Made by a program: the position numbers and the translations under genes. Positions 53,553-61,252 of a stretch of 64,000 nucleotides of DNA are shown piece after piece. Source of the DNA: Pseudoxanthomonas composti (GTDB lineage: Bacteria; Pseudomonadota; Gammaproteobacteria; Xanthomonadales; Xanthomonadaceae); NCBI RefSeq assembly GCF_004122095.1, contig NZ_SAWZ01000001.1, positions 682,001-746,000 on the forward strand, written 5' to 3'. Positions within the stretch are counted from its first letter, which is position 1; every line of letters begins with the position of its first letter. The notes under the pieces are model-generated. The model searched no databases. It was not told the DNA's origin and saw only the letters and a program-made list of their open reading frames with translations.

Positions 53553-56282
53553 TCAGAAGCGGTAGGACACCTTGGCGTAGTAACGCGCACCGAAGTAGCC
53601 GATCGGGCTGCTGGTCAGGTACTCGTTGTTGCCGTTCTGGTAGTTGGCCACGTCGTAGTTCCACACCGCGGACGGGATCTTGTCCGGGTACTTGTTGAAC
53701 ACGTTGTCGCCGCCCACGCTCAGGGTCCAGCGGTCGTCCGGACGGAAGCTCAGGTCGAAACCAGTGAGCGCCATCGTGCCGATCTCCTGCTTGTAGTAGC
53801 GACCGCCATCCAGGGTGACCAAGTCCAGCTGGTCGGCGAACTGCTCATAGCCGGCCAGGCTGGCCACGGTGTACTGCGGCCCATAGATGGACTCGCGCAG
53901 GGTCAGGCTGAACTTCTCCCAGTTGAAGGTGGCCGCCAGGTTGACGCGGTAGCGCGGGCTGTTGTGCTCGATGTCCGAGATCGCCGCCGGGGTGAACATC
54001 GGGATGCTTTCGAAGCCCGGCGCGCGGCCGGCGCGGGTGACCTCGGTCTTGTTGTAGTTGGCCGCCAGCAGCCAGTCGATCGAACCCCACTCGAACGGGG
54101 TCATGTAGTTGGTCACCCAGTCCACGCCGGTGGTCTTGGTGTCCAGCACGTTGCTGAAGAAGCTCAGGTCGATGTTGGCGCGCGCGGTCTGGTCGAAGCT
54201 GCCGCCCGGGGCCGAGGGGTCGTTGGCGTCGCTGATGAAGCCGCCCGCCACCAGGGCCGCACCAAGGATCGGGTCGTAGTTGTCATCCGGCACGCCATCG
54301 CCGTTGGTATCGGCCGGATCGGGCAGGTCGGCGTTCCAGGTACCGGTGTTGCGGCCGGTACGAGTCGCGGCAGACTGAGCGGTGGAGTAGCTGAAAGAGC
54401 CGATGTAGGTGCGGTCCTTGATCTTGATCTGGTAGGCATCCAGGGTCATGGTCAGGTTTTCGAGCGGGCGGAACACCAGGCCCAGCGAGAGGTTCTGGCT
54501 GGTCTCCGGCTTCAGGCCGTTGCCGACCGTGGCGCCGGCCAGGGTGGCGGTGGCGCCGGTCGGGCTGACCTGGATGGCCGAGTAGTACTGCTCGCCCATG
54601 TTCGGCGCACGGAAGCCGGTGCTGACGGTGCCGCGCAGGGCCAGGGCGTCGGAGAAATCGTAGCGCGTGGTCAACTTGCCCACGGCCTTGTCGCCGAAGT
54701 CGCTGTAGTCCTCGTAACGACCTGCCAGATCGACCAGCCACTTGTCGGTCGGGTTGAAGATGGCGTCGGCGAACACGGCGTAGCTATGACGCGAGTAGTC
54801 GCCGGTGCCCAGCGGGTTGTAGCCCGGGAAGGACGAGGCGCCGGCGCCGTAGTAGGAGGCCGGCTCGCCCGGCTCGATGCCGTAGCCATCGCGCTTGTAC
54901 TCCACGCCGGCGTTGAAGGTCATCGGCCGCGCCAGGCCGATCTCGAAATCCTTGGTGACGGCGAAGTCGGTGGTCCACTGGGTCGAATAGAACGTACCGT
55001 CGTAGAAGTCGGTCGGCGATGCGCCGGTGTCCTGCCACAGCGAGAAGTTCATCGAGTTGATCGTGTACACGTCCATCTCGTTGCGGCCGTAGCTGGTGGA
55101 CGCATCCCAGGACCAGTCGCCGAAGTAGCCCTTCAGGCCGGCGGTCAGGTCGTAATCGGTCTCGTCCGACGCCTCGGAAGGATGGAAACCGTAGGGATAC
55201 TTGTGCTTGACCTCGCCGGTGATCGGGTCGACATAGCCGCCGTCCTGCGAGGGACGACGGTAGTTTTCCTCGGACTCGGCGGTCTTCTTGCCGTAGCTGC
55301 CGAAGGCGTAGAACTCCAGGCCATCGCCGAAGTCGTAGCCGGCGTTGAAGGACATGATCTTGCGATGCACTTCTGGCGGGTTGAGCCAGCCGTTCAAGGC
55401 AGGGAAGCGCGGGTTCATCAGCGCGCCCTGGTCGTTTTCCAGACGGCTGATCAGATCGCTACGGCCATTGGCCACCGCATAGCTGCGGCAAGCGGCCTGG
55501 TCGAGCAGGCAGTTGGCATAGCTGGGATTGGAGAAGCGGAAAACCGACTTGCGGTTTTCGACCTCGGCGCTGAGGCTGACGAAGCCGTTGTCGCCACCCA
55601 GGCCCAGGTTGGCGCTCCAGTTGTCGGTGCCGCCACCACCATCGGCAAAACCCGCATAGCCGGCATTGAATTCGCCGCCGTCGCTGTTCTTCTTCAGGAT
55701 GATGTTGATGACGCCGGCGATGGCGTCAGAACCGTACAGTGCGGCGGCGCCGTCGGTCAGCACTTCGATGTGGTCGATGGCCGACTGCGGGATGTAGGAC
55801 AGGTCGGTGGCCATTTCGCCATTGGCGGCCACGGCGAAGTTGGAAGTGACGTGGCGGCGCTTGCCGTTGACCAGGATCAGCGTGTGGTTGGCCGTCAGCG
55901 AACGCAGGCTGGCGTTGAGGGTCTGGCTGGCCATGTCGCCACCGGTCTGGGTGGCGTTGTAGGAGGGAATCTGATTGGCGATGGCGTTCTGCAGGTCCGG
56001 CGCGGCCGAGCGCTTGAGCAGTTCGGGGGTCACCACCTGGATCGGCGCCGGGCTGTCGCTGACGGCCATGTCCATCTTGCGTGTGCCGGTGGAGATCACC
56101 GTGACGTTGTCGAGCGTCTTGGCCTCGTCCTTGACGTCATCGGCCGCGTAGGCCTGCCCGGCGGCGCCCGCGGTCAGCAGCAGGGCCAGGGAAGCGGTCC
56201 GCAGACCGGAGGCATGACGAATTCCATGTACCGCTGCCGAGACAGCGTTGGAGAGCTGGCAGGACCTGATGGGCTTGCGCAT
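53553..56282 (-). CDS. TonB-dependent receptor of the amine-oxidation cluster
   Basis: A 909-residue outer-membrane receptor. A long N-terminal region with a signal (SLALLLTAGAAGQAYA-AD), TonB box-like NVTVISTGTRK near residue 60, plug with LQNAIANQIPSYNATQ and DHIEVLTDGAAALYGSDAIAGVINIILKK, then a barrel ending YYAKVSYRF. It belongs to the large group of receptors without a known siderophore partner. It lies upstream of the exported amine oxidase operon in the same direction, so it may import the substrate. A CTACCC composite motif lies 159 bases upstream. Start at 56282 with GAGG upstream. Confidence 0.92.
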   Translation of the reverse strand: MRKPIRSCQLSNAVSAAVHGIRHASGLRTASLALLLTAGAAGQAYAADDVKDEAKTLDNVTVISTGTRKMDMAVSDSPAPIQVVTPELLKRSAAPDLQNAIANQIPSYNATQTGGDMASQTLNASLRSLTANHTLILVNGKRRHVTSNFAVAANGEMATDLSYIPQSAIDHIEVLTDGAAALYGSDAIAGVINIILKKNSDGGEFNAGYAGFADGGGGTDNWSANLGLGGDNGFVSLSAEVENRKSVFRFSNPSYANCLLDQAACRSYAVANGRSDLISRLENDQGALMNPRFPALNGWLNPPEVHRKIMSFNAGYDFGDGLEFYAFGSYGKKTAESEENYRRPSQDGGYVDPITGEVKHKYPYGFHPSEASDETDYDLTAGLKGYFGDWSWDASTSYGRNEMDVYTINSMNFSLWQDTGASPTDFYDGTFYSTQWTTDFAVTKDFEIGLARPMTFNAGVEYKRDGYGIEPGEPASYYGAGASSFPGYNPLGTGDYSRHSYAVFADAIFNPTDKWLVDLAGRYEDYSDFGDKAVGKLTTRYDFSDALALRGTVSTGFRAPNMGEQYYSAIQVSPTGATATLAGATVGNGLKPETSQNLSLGLVFRPLENLTMTLDAYQIKIKDRTYIGSFSYSTAQSAATRTGRNTGTWNADLPDPADTNGDGVPDDNYDPILGAALVAGGFISDANDPSAPGGSFDQTARANIDLSFFSNVLDTKTTGVDWVTNYMTPFEWGSIDWLLAANYNKTEVTRAGRAPGFESIPMFTPAAISDIEHNSPRYRVNLAATFNWEKFSLTLRESIYGPQYTVASLAGYEQFADQLDLVTLDGGRYYKQEIGTMALTGFDLSFRPDDRWTLSVGGDNVFNKYPDKIPSAVWNYDVANYQNGNNEYLTSSPIGYFGARYYAKVSYRF

Positions 56283-56440
56283 TGACGGAGAACCTCTGAT
56301 GGCAGGAAAGGCTGGTAGGGGCTGCAAAGAGGTCGGCGCGCATGACACGGCACTCCCGTGTCGACCCATCCCTTGGATCGTGTGCTGCACCGCTCGTGGT
56401 CCAAACTAAGGCTTAACAACCACTTCACAGCGCGCTTCCG

Positions 56441-56466
56441 CGGGTAGGTGGCATCACCCTGGGTAG
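56441..56466 (-). promoter_or_regulatory. CTACCC composite motif upstream of the amine-cluster receptor
   Basis: Read toward the receptor it is CTACCCAGGGTG, then ATGCC, then ACCTACCCG: the same length, spacing and order as at 44060. A further isolated CTACCCAG, in opposite orientation, lies at 56499-56506. Confidence 0.55.
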
Positions 56467-56760
56467 GGTCGAACAGCACTCAGCAAGGCGCCACGCAACT
56501 ACCCAGCTCCGCTCGCACGATTACGCTTGCAGCACATGCGCTCACCCCATTGGAGAAGGTTTCATACGCATCGATTTGGACGCATCCGAGGCGAGCAATG
56601 CCGGTGCGGGGAGCGGGGCAACGCTCGGTTTGCGTCGATGCGCGTGCGTGCCTGGGTGAGGCGCCTGTTCGTGCATGCGCGGCCACGCGCTTTGTGGACA
56701 AGGCCAGCGCACGTACGTGCCGTGTAGCGTCGCAGTGAGCCTCTGATCCGATGCTTGAGG
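56467..56760. other. Intergenic stretch between receptor promoter and repeat array
   Basis: About 290 bases with no supported gene. It is rich in GCATGCGC-type words and holds the isolated CTACCCAG site at its left edge. Frames on both strands are short and Arg/Ala-rich. Confidence 0.4.
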
Positions 56761-57332
56761 CGGTGGACAAGCTTCGCGTTGTCCACCCTACGGCGGGATT
56801 GCGCGGGGTGGACAACGCCGAAGCCTTTTCTACACACCGCATCGCCGTGCGCCGCTGGCGCGGTGGACAAGCTTCGCGTTGTCCACCCTACGGCGGGATT
56901 GCGTGGGGCGGACAATGGCGAAGCCTTTTCCGCACACCGCATCGCCACGAGCGCCTGACGCGGTGGACAAGCTTCGCGTTGTCCACCCTACGGTGGGATT
57001 GCGTGGGGTGGACAACGGCGAAGCCTTTTCCGCACACCGCATCGCCACGAGCCTGACGCGGTGGACAAGCTTCGCGTTGTCCACCCTACGGCGGGATTGC
57101 GCGGGGTGGACAACGGCGAAGCCTTTTCTACACACCGCATCGCCGTGAGCCCCTGGCGCGGTGGACAAGCTTCGCGTTGTCCACCCTGCGGCTGGATTGC
57201 GTGGGGTGGACAATGGCGAAGCCTTTTCTACACACCGCATCGCCGTGCACCTCTGGCGTGGTGGACAAGCTTCGCGTTTTCCACCCTACGAAGGGATTGC
57301 GTAGGGTGGAAAACGGCGAAGCCTTTTCCACC
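56761..57332. repeat. Tandem array of six ~100-bp palindromic units
   Basis: Units start at 56761, 56861, 56961, 57059, 57159 and 57259; five are 98-100 bases and the last is about 74. Each begins GGTGGACAAGCTTCGCGTTG then TCCACCCTACG, followed by GGATTGCG, GGGGTGGACAA and GCGAAGCCTTTT, and a less conserved CACACCGCATCGCC tail. Each unit therefore contains a GGTGGACAA/TTGTCCACC hairpin and an overlapping GTCCACCC/GGGTGGAC pairing. The last unit differs in both arms together (TTTTCCACCCTACG with CGTAGGGTGGAAAA, a 14-bp perfect pair). Confidence 0.92.
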
Positions 57333-57337
57333 CGGTG

Positions 57338-57481
57338 TCCGTCGATGACAAGGCCGAAAACGTGGAAGGCGCGCAGGCCGCGGGCCTGCACGCCTTCCAT
57401 TTCACCGATGCGGCGACCTTGCGCGAGGCCTTATCGGACTACGGCCTGTTGCGCGCGGGAACCGGTCAGCCCGCCAGGTAG
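57338..57481 (+). pseudogene. C-terminal remnant of a HAD hydrolase
   Basis: After the array the plus strand reads VDDKAENVEGAQAAGLHAFH, then FTDAATLREALSDYGLLRAG and a stop at 57479-57481. This is motif IV and the end of a HAD-IA hydrolase. Motifs I to III are missing: the frame begins inside the repeat array. The stop overlaps the end of the convergent argD gene by a few bases. The gene appears beheaded by array insertion or expansion, or by an associated deletion. Confidence 0.7.
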
Positions 57482-58689
57482 GCCTGCAGCGCGCGGCGCA
57501 GGCGCGTCAGCCCCTCGGAGAGCTCTTCATCGCTGATGTTCAGCGCCGGTACGAAGCGCAGCACGTCCGGTCCAGCCTGCAGCAGCAACAGGCCTTCGCG
57601 CGCGGCGTGGTCCAGGATGTCCGCGGCCTTGCCCGCGTGGGCCTGGCGCAGGACCGCGCCCAGCATCAGGCCGCGGCCACGCACCTGCGAGAACAGCCCG
57701 AACTCGGCATCCAGGGCGGCGATGCCATCGCGCAGCGCCTGCGACTGGCGTTGCACGTTGGCCGCGATCTCCGGCGAGGCCAGCTTGCGCAGGGCCACGC
57801 GCGCCACCGCTGCGGCCAGCGGGTTGCCGCCGAAGGTGGTGCCGTGGGCACCGAACTGCATCACCTCGGCGACCTTTGCGCCGACCAGCATGGCCCCGAT
57901 GGGAAAACCACCGCCCAGCGCCTTGGCCAGGGTGACGATGTCCGGCTGCACCCCGTCGTGCCAGTGCGCGAACAGCTCGCCGGTGCGGCCCATGCCGCTC
58001 TGGATCTCGTCCAGCACCAACAGGGCATCGTGGCGGTCGCACAGGGCGCGCACCTGGGCCAGGAAACCCTCGGCCGCCGGCACCACGCCGCCCTCGCCCT
58101 GCACCGGCTCCAGCATCACCGCGGCGACATCGCCATGGGCCATGGCCGCTTCCAATTGCGCCAGGTCGTTGAAGTCGACGTAGCGGAAGCCGCCCGGCAG
58201 CGGCTCATAGCCTTCCTGATACTTGGGCTGTGCAGTGGCGGTGACCGCCGCCAGCGTGCGCCCGTGGAAGCTGCCGCGGAAGGTGACGATCACGCGCCGC
58301 TCGGCGCTGCGCCCCTGCCCGGCCGCCCACTTGCGCACCAGCTTGATCGCCGCCTCGTTGGCTTCGGCGCCGGAGTTGCACAGGAACGCGCGGCTGGCAA
58401 AGCGCGAGGCCTCCACCAGCTCCTGCGACAGGCGCAGCGGCGGTTCGCTGTAGAAGACGTTGCTGGTGTGCCACAGCTTGCCGGCCTGTTCGACCAGCGC
58501 GGCGGTCAGGTCCGGATCGTGGTGGCCCAGGCCGCACACGGCGATACCGGCGGACAGGTCGATGTACTCGCGTCCCTCGGTGTCCCACAGGCGCGCGCCC
58601 TGGCCTCGCTCCAGCACCAGTTCGCGCTGGCGGTACACGCTGAGCGTGTACTGCTTGGCGGAGGCGATGAGGTCGGCGGCGGCAGTCAT
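57466..58689 (-). CDS. argD: Acetylornithine/succinyldiaminopimelate aminotransferase
   Basis: A 407-residue class III PLP aminotransferase for arginine (and possibly lysine) synthesis. Motifs: LWDTEGREYIDLSAGIAVCGLGHH near residue 38 (first half shown by LWDTEGREYIDL), FLCNSGAEANEAAIKLVRK near 102, FHGRTLAAVTATAQPKYQ, LVLDEIQSGMGRTG near 225 and the PLP lysine in TLAKALGGGFPIGAM near 255. The start at 58689 matches the family. Other class III enzymes (ornithine or GABA type) are possible but fit less well. It ends the leftward run from 61171. Confidence 0.88.
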   Translation of the reverse strand: MTAAADLIASAKQYTLSVYRQRELVLERGQGARLWDTEGREYIDLSAGIAVCGLGHHDPDLTAALVEQAGKLWHTSNVFYSEPPLRLSQELVEASRFASRAFLCNSGAEANEAAIKLVRKWAAGQGRSAERRVIVTFRGSFHGRTLAAVTATAQPKYQEGYEPLPGGFRYVDFNDLAQLEAAMAHGDVAAVMLEPVQGEGGVVPAAEGFLAQVRALCDRHDALLVLDEIQSGMGRTGELFAHWHDGVQPDIVTLAKALGGGFPIGAMLVGAKVAEVMQFGAHGTTFGGNPLAAAVARVALRKLASPEIAANVQRQSQALRDGIAALDAEFGLFSQVRGRGLMLGAVLRQAHAGKAADILDHAAREGLLLLQAGPDVLRFVPALNISDEELSEGLTRLRRALQAYLAG

Positions 58690-58782
58690 GGCGTTGCATC
58701 CTGTGCGGGAGGGGGTTAAGCCGCGCATTGTCGCCCATCGCTGCGGCCGTGGGGCCATCGGCGCGTCGCGCGCCTGCGCTGC

Positions 58783-59217
58783 TTACCAGCTGCCGGTGTT
58801 GGGCATCGAGGCCCAGGGCTCGGCCGGCGGCAGCGCCGGGCCCTTCTGCAGCAGCTCGATGGAGATGTGGTCGGGGCTGCGCACGAAGGCCATGCGGCCA
58901 TCGCGCGGCGGACGGTTGATGGTCACGCCCATGCCCTGCAGGTGGGCGCACAGCGCGTAGATGTCCTCGACCTCGAAGGCCAGGTGGCCGAAGTTGCGGG
59001 CGCTGCCGTAGTCCTCGACGCTACCATCCTCGGCCGGCCAGTTGTAGGTCAGCTCGATCTCGGCCTGCGGGTTCTCCGGCGCGCCGAAGTACACCAGGGT
59101 GAAGCGCCCGGCCTGGCTGTCCTTACGGCGGGTCTCGCTCAGGCCTAAGCCCTGGGTGAAGAACTTCGAGGTCGCGTCCAGGTCGTGGACGCGGAGCATG
59201 GCGTGCAGGTATTTCAT
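58783..59217 (-). CDS. Glyoxalase I-like VOC protein
   Basis: A 144-residue VOC-fold protein close to lactoylglutathione lyase (GloA): [20 protein letters not shown] at the start, then AEIELTYNW near residue 54, [13 protein letters not shown] near 76 and SIELLQKG near 120. The metal ligands His/Glu/His/Glu expected for GloA are therefore traceable (H in MLRVHD region is shifted, so this one is less sure). A GloA role in methylglyoxal removal is likely. It is 93 bases ahead of argD on the same strand. Confidence 0.85.
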   Translation of the reverse strand: MKYLHAMLRVHDLDATSKFFTQGLGLSETRRKDSQAGRFTLVYFGAPENPQAEIELTYNWPAEDGSVEDYGSARNFGHLAFEVEDIYALCAHLQGMGVTINRPPRDGRMAFVRSPDHISIELLQKGPALPPAEPWASMPNTGSW

Positions 59218-59312
59218 GGCGGCATTGGTTCCAGGTAGGCGGATCGGGAGGGCTCGGCCGCGCCTGGCGATGGCGGCGGCTCGAGCGTGCGGCGTGCGGA
59301 CCGTCCTGGCGC

Positions 59313-60140
59313 TCAGTCCAGGAACAGATCCGGAAGCAGCGGCTGGGTCGGATCGACTGCATAGGACGACAGATCGGTGATGCCGGCCTCGGCCAGGACC
59401 TCATCGTCGATGAAGAACCGGCCACAGGTGCTGGCGGCCGGTCGCGTCAGCACGGCATGGGCGGCGTCGGCCATGATCTGGGGCGAGCGCCCGTTGGCCA
59501 CCGACACGCCCGGAATCATGTTGAGCGCATCGGTGGAGATCAGGGTGCGTGGCCACAGCGCATTGACGCCCACCCCGCGCGGGCCGAACTCGGCCGCCAG
59601 CCCCAGCGTCACCAGGCTCATGCCCATCTTGGCCAGGGTGTAACCGGTGTGCGGCCCCCACCACTTCGGGTCCAGAGACGGCGGCGGGCACAGGGTGAGG
59701 ATGTGTGGGTTGGCGCTGTCCAGCAGATGCGGCAGGCAGGCCTGCGCGCACAGGAAACTGCCGCGCGCGTTGACCTGCTGCATCAGGTCGAAGCGCTTGA
59801 TCGGCGTGTCCAGGGTGCCGCGCAGCCAGATCGCGCTGGCGTTGTTGACCAGGATGTCGATACCGCCGAAGGCCTCGACGGTGGCGGCCACCGCCGCCCG
59901 CACCTGGTCCTCCTCGCGGATGTCGCACTTCAGCGCCAGGCCACGGCCGCCGGCGGCCTCCACCGCGGCCGCGGCGCTATGGATGGTGCCGGGCAGCTTG
60001 GGATTGGGCACGGCCGACTTGGCGGCAATGGCCACGTTGGCGCCATCGCGGGCGGCACGCAGGGCGATGGCCAGGCCGATGCCACGCGAGGCACCGGTGA
60101 TGAAGAGGGTCTTGCCGGCAAGGTGGTTCATGACATGCAT
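59313..60140 (-). CDS. HSDL2-like short-chain dehydrogenase/reductase
   Basis: A 275-residue SDR. Rossmann motif [20 protein letters not shown] near residue 13; NAG-equivalent [10 protein letters not shown] near 97; and catalytic YTLAKMGMS near 168. The typical catalytic Ser region is [20 protein letters not shown], resembling hydroxysteroid dehydrogenase-like protein 2, in which activity is not well defined. A start at 60131 (second Met) is equally possible. In the run between a Cys-rich secreted protein and the glyoxalase gene. Confidence 0.88.
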   Translation of the reverse strand: MHVMNHLAGKTLFITGASRGIGLAIALRAARDGANVAIAAKSAVPNPKLPGTIHSAAAAVEAAGGRGLALKCDIREEDQVRAAVAATVEAFGGIDILVNNASAIWLRGTLDTPIKRFDLMQQVNARGSFLCAQACLPHLLDSANPHILTLCPPPSLDPKWWGPHTGYTLAKMGMSLVTLGLAAEFGPRGVGVNALWPRTLISTDALNMIPGVSVANGRSPQIMADAAHAVLTRPAASTCGRFFIDDEVLAEAGITDLSSYAVDPTQPLLPDLFLD

Positions 60141-60176
60141 CCGATCAGGAAAGAGGGCGACCCATCCGCGCCGGAC

Positions 60177-60512
60177 TCATCGCGCCACGCAGGCATGGGC
60201 CTGGCAGAGGGCCTGAGGACGCGGGCCGGACTGGTTGGCCGCCGGGCACTGGGCATTGCGCAGCAGCTTGGCGTTGCGGCCGACGTACCAGCGCTCCATC
60301 GCCAACTGGTAGCGCGTGCCGACCACGGCCCAGCCCTGGCAGTTGAGGAAGATCACCGCGCACTGCGCGTCGGTGTCGCAGGCGAACCACTCGGCCTGTG
60401 GCCGGGCATCGCGCTTGGGCGCATCGCTCCAGCCGGGCAGCAGGACCAGGCAGGCGGCCAGCACCATCAACACACCTCCGCGCCCAGGCTGGACCCTGCG
60501 GCCTGTGCTCAT
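60177..60512 (-). CDS. Small secreted cysteine-rich hypothetical protein
   Basis: A 111-residue protein with a basic n-region and hydrophobic stretch (VLMVLAACLVLLPGWS), then a mature part with five cysteines in the pattern WFACDTDAQCAVIFLNCQGW, QCPAANQ and ALCQAHACVA. Disulfides in the periplasm are likely. Family not recognised. Its ATG overlaps the stop of the upstream kinase-like gene by 4 bases (ATGA), so expression is coupled. Confidence 0.72.
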   Translation of the reverse strand: MSTGRRVQPGRGGVLMVLAACLVLLPGWSDAPKRDARPQAEWFACDTDAQCAVIFLNCQGWAVVGTRYQLAMERWYVGRNAKLLRNAQCPAANQSGPRPQALCQAHACVAR

Positions 60513-61171
60513 GGCTTGGGCCCTTGTCCCTCGTTGTCCTCCCAGTGCAGCAGGCGCCGGGTGACGAAACGGTAGACCGGTTTGCCGGTGCGGAACCACA
60601 GCTCGCGTACCCAGGAGGTGCGCTTGAGCACCCGCCGCTCCACCGGGGTGATGGCCGCCGGACAGTACATGCGCTTGTGCTTGAGCAGATGGCGCAGGTC
60701 CTCGCGCGCCAGCAGCCGCATCCAGCGCGAACGCGGATGCCCGCGCACGGCCAGCTGGAAATCGATCACCGCTGGAGTGCCATCCTCCTGCACCAGCCAG
60801 TTGGCCTCCTTGGCCAGGTCGTTGTGGGCGATGCCGGCGCGGTGCACGCGCTGTAGCAGACGCCGCGCGCGATGGAAATACGCCACATCGCCACGCGGCG
60901 GTTGCAGGTACATCGGCTGGCCCGGCAGGTAGCCGCGCTCCAGGTGGGTGCCGTCCCAGCGCAACAGCGCCGGGGTGTCGGCCAATCCGTCCAGCTGGCG
61001 CAGCGCGCGGGCCTCGCGCGCGGCCAGCCAGTTCGCCAGCGGTCGCAGCCAGCGCGGCGAGGCGGTCAAATCGCGCAGCACGAACACGCGCTGCCCATCG
61101 TGCACCAGCGCCACGCGCCCGAAGGTGTCGGCCTTCAGTGCCTGCTCGCTGCGGGGGTTCGGGATATCCAC
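60509..61171 (-). CDS. Kinase-like protein, RIO/lipopolysaccharide kinase group
   Basis: A 220-residue protein kinase-like protein. The catalytic loop HNDLAKEANWLV near residue 123 (H-x-D-L ... N) and metal motif VIDFQLA near 143 are present; a glycine-rich loop is not obvious, as in small Kdo/WaaP- or RIO-type kinases. It could phosphorylate a sugar of the lipopolysaccharide core or a protein. It is coupled to the small Cys-rich gene and divergent from the DedA-PAP2 fusion, itself a membrane-lipid enzyme, which suggests an envelope role. Confidence 0.8.
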   Translation of the reverse strand: MDIPNPRSEQALKADTFGRVALVHDGQRVFVLRDLTASPRWLRPLANWLAAREARALRQLDGLADTPALLRWDGTHLERGYLPGQPMYLQPPRGDVAYFHRARRLLQRVHRAGIAHNDLAKEANWLVQEDGTPAVIDFQLAVRGHPRSRWMRLLAREDLRHLLKHKRMYCPAAITPVERRVLKRTSWVRELWFRTGKPVYRFVTRRLLHWEDNEGQGPKP

Positions 61172-61252
61172 CCTGTCATTTTAATGCCGCGCAAGGGGAT
61201 GGCGGACAGCCCGTCAGGCCCAGGTGCATGAACGCCTCCTATACTCCGGCCG

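Noticed and set aside
56761-57332. CRISPR array
   Set aside because: The whole ~100-base unit is conserved, with no unique spacers between short repeats and no cas genes nearby.
56751-57400. Several short repetitive frames on both strands in the repeat array
   Set aside because: They are translations of the 100-bp units; the unit length is not a multiple of three, so successive units shift frame, and no ribosome sites are consistent.
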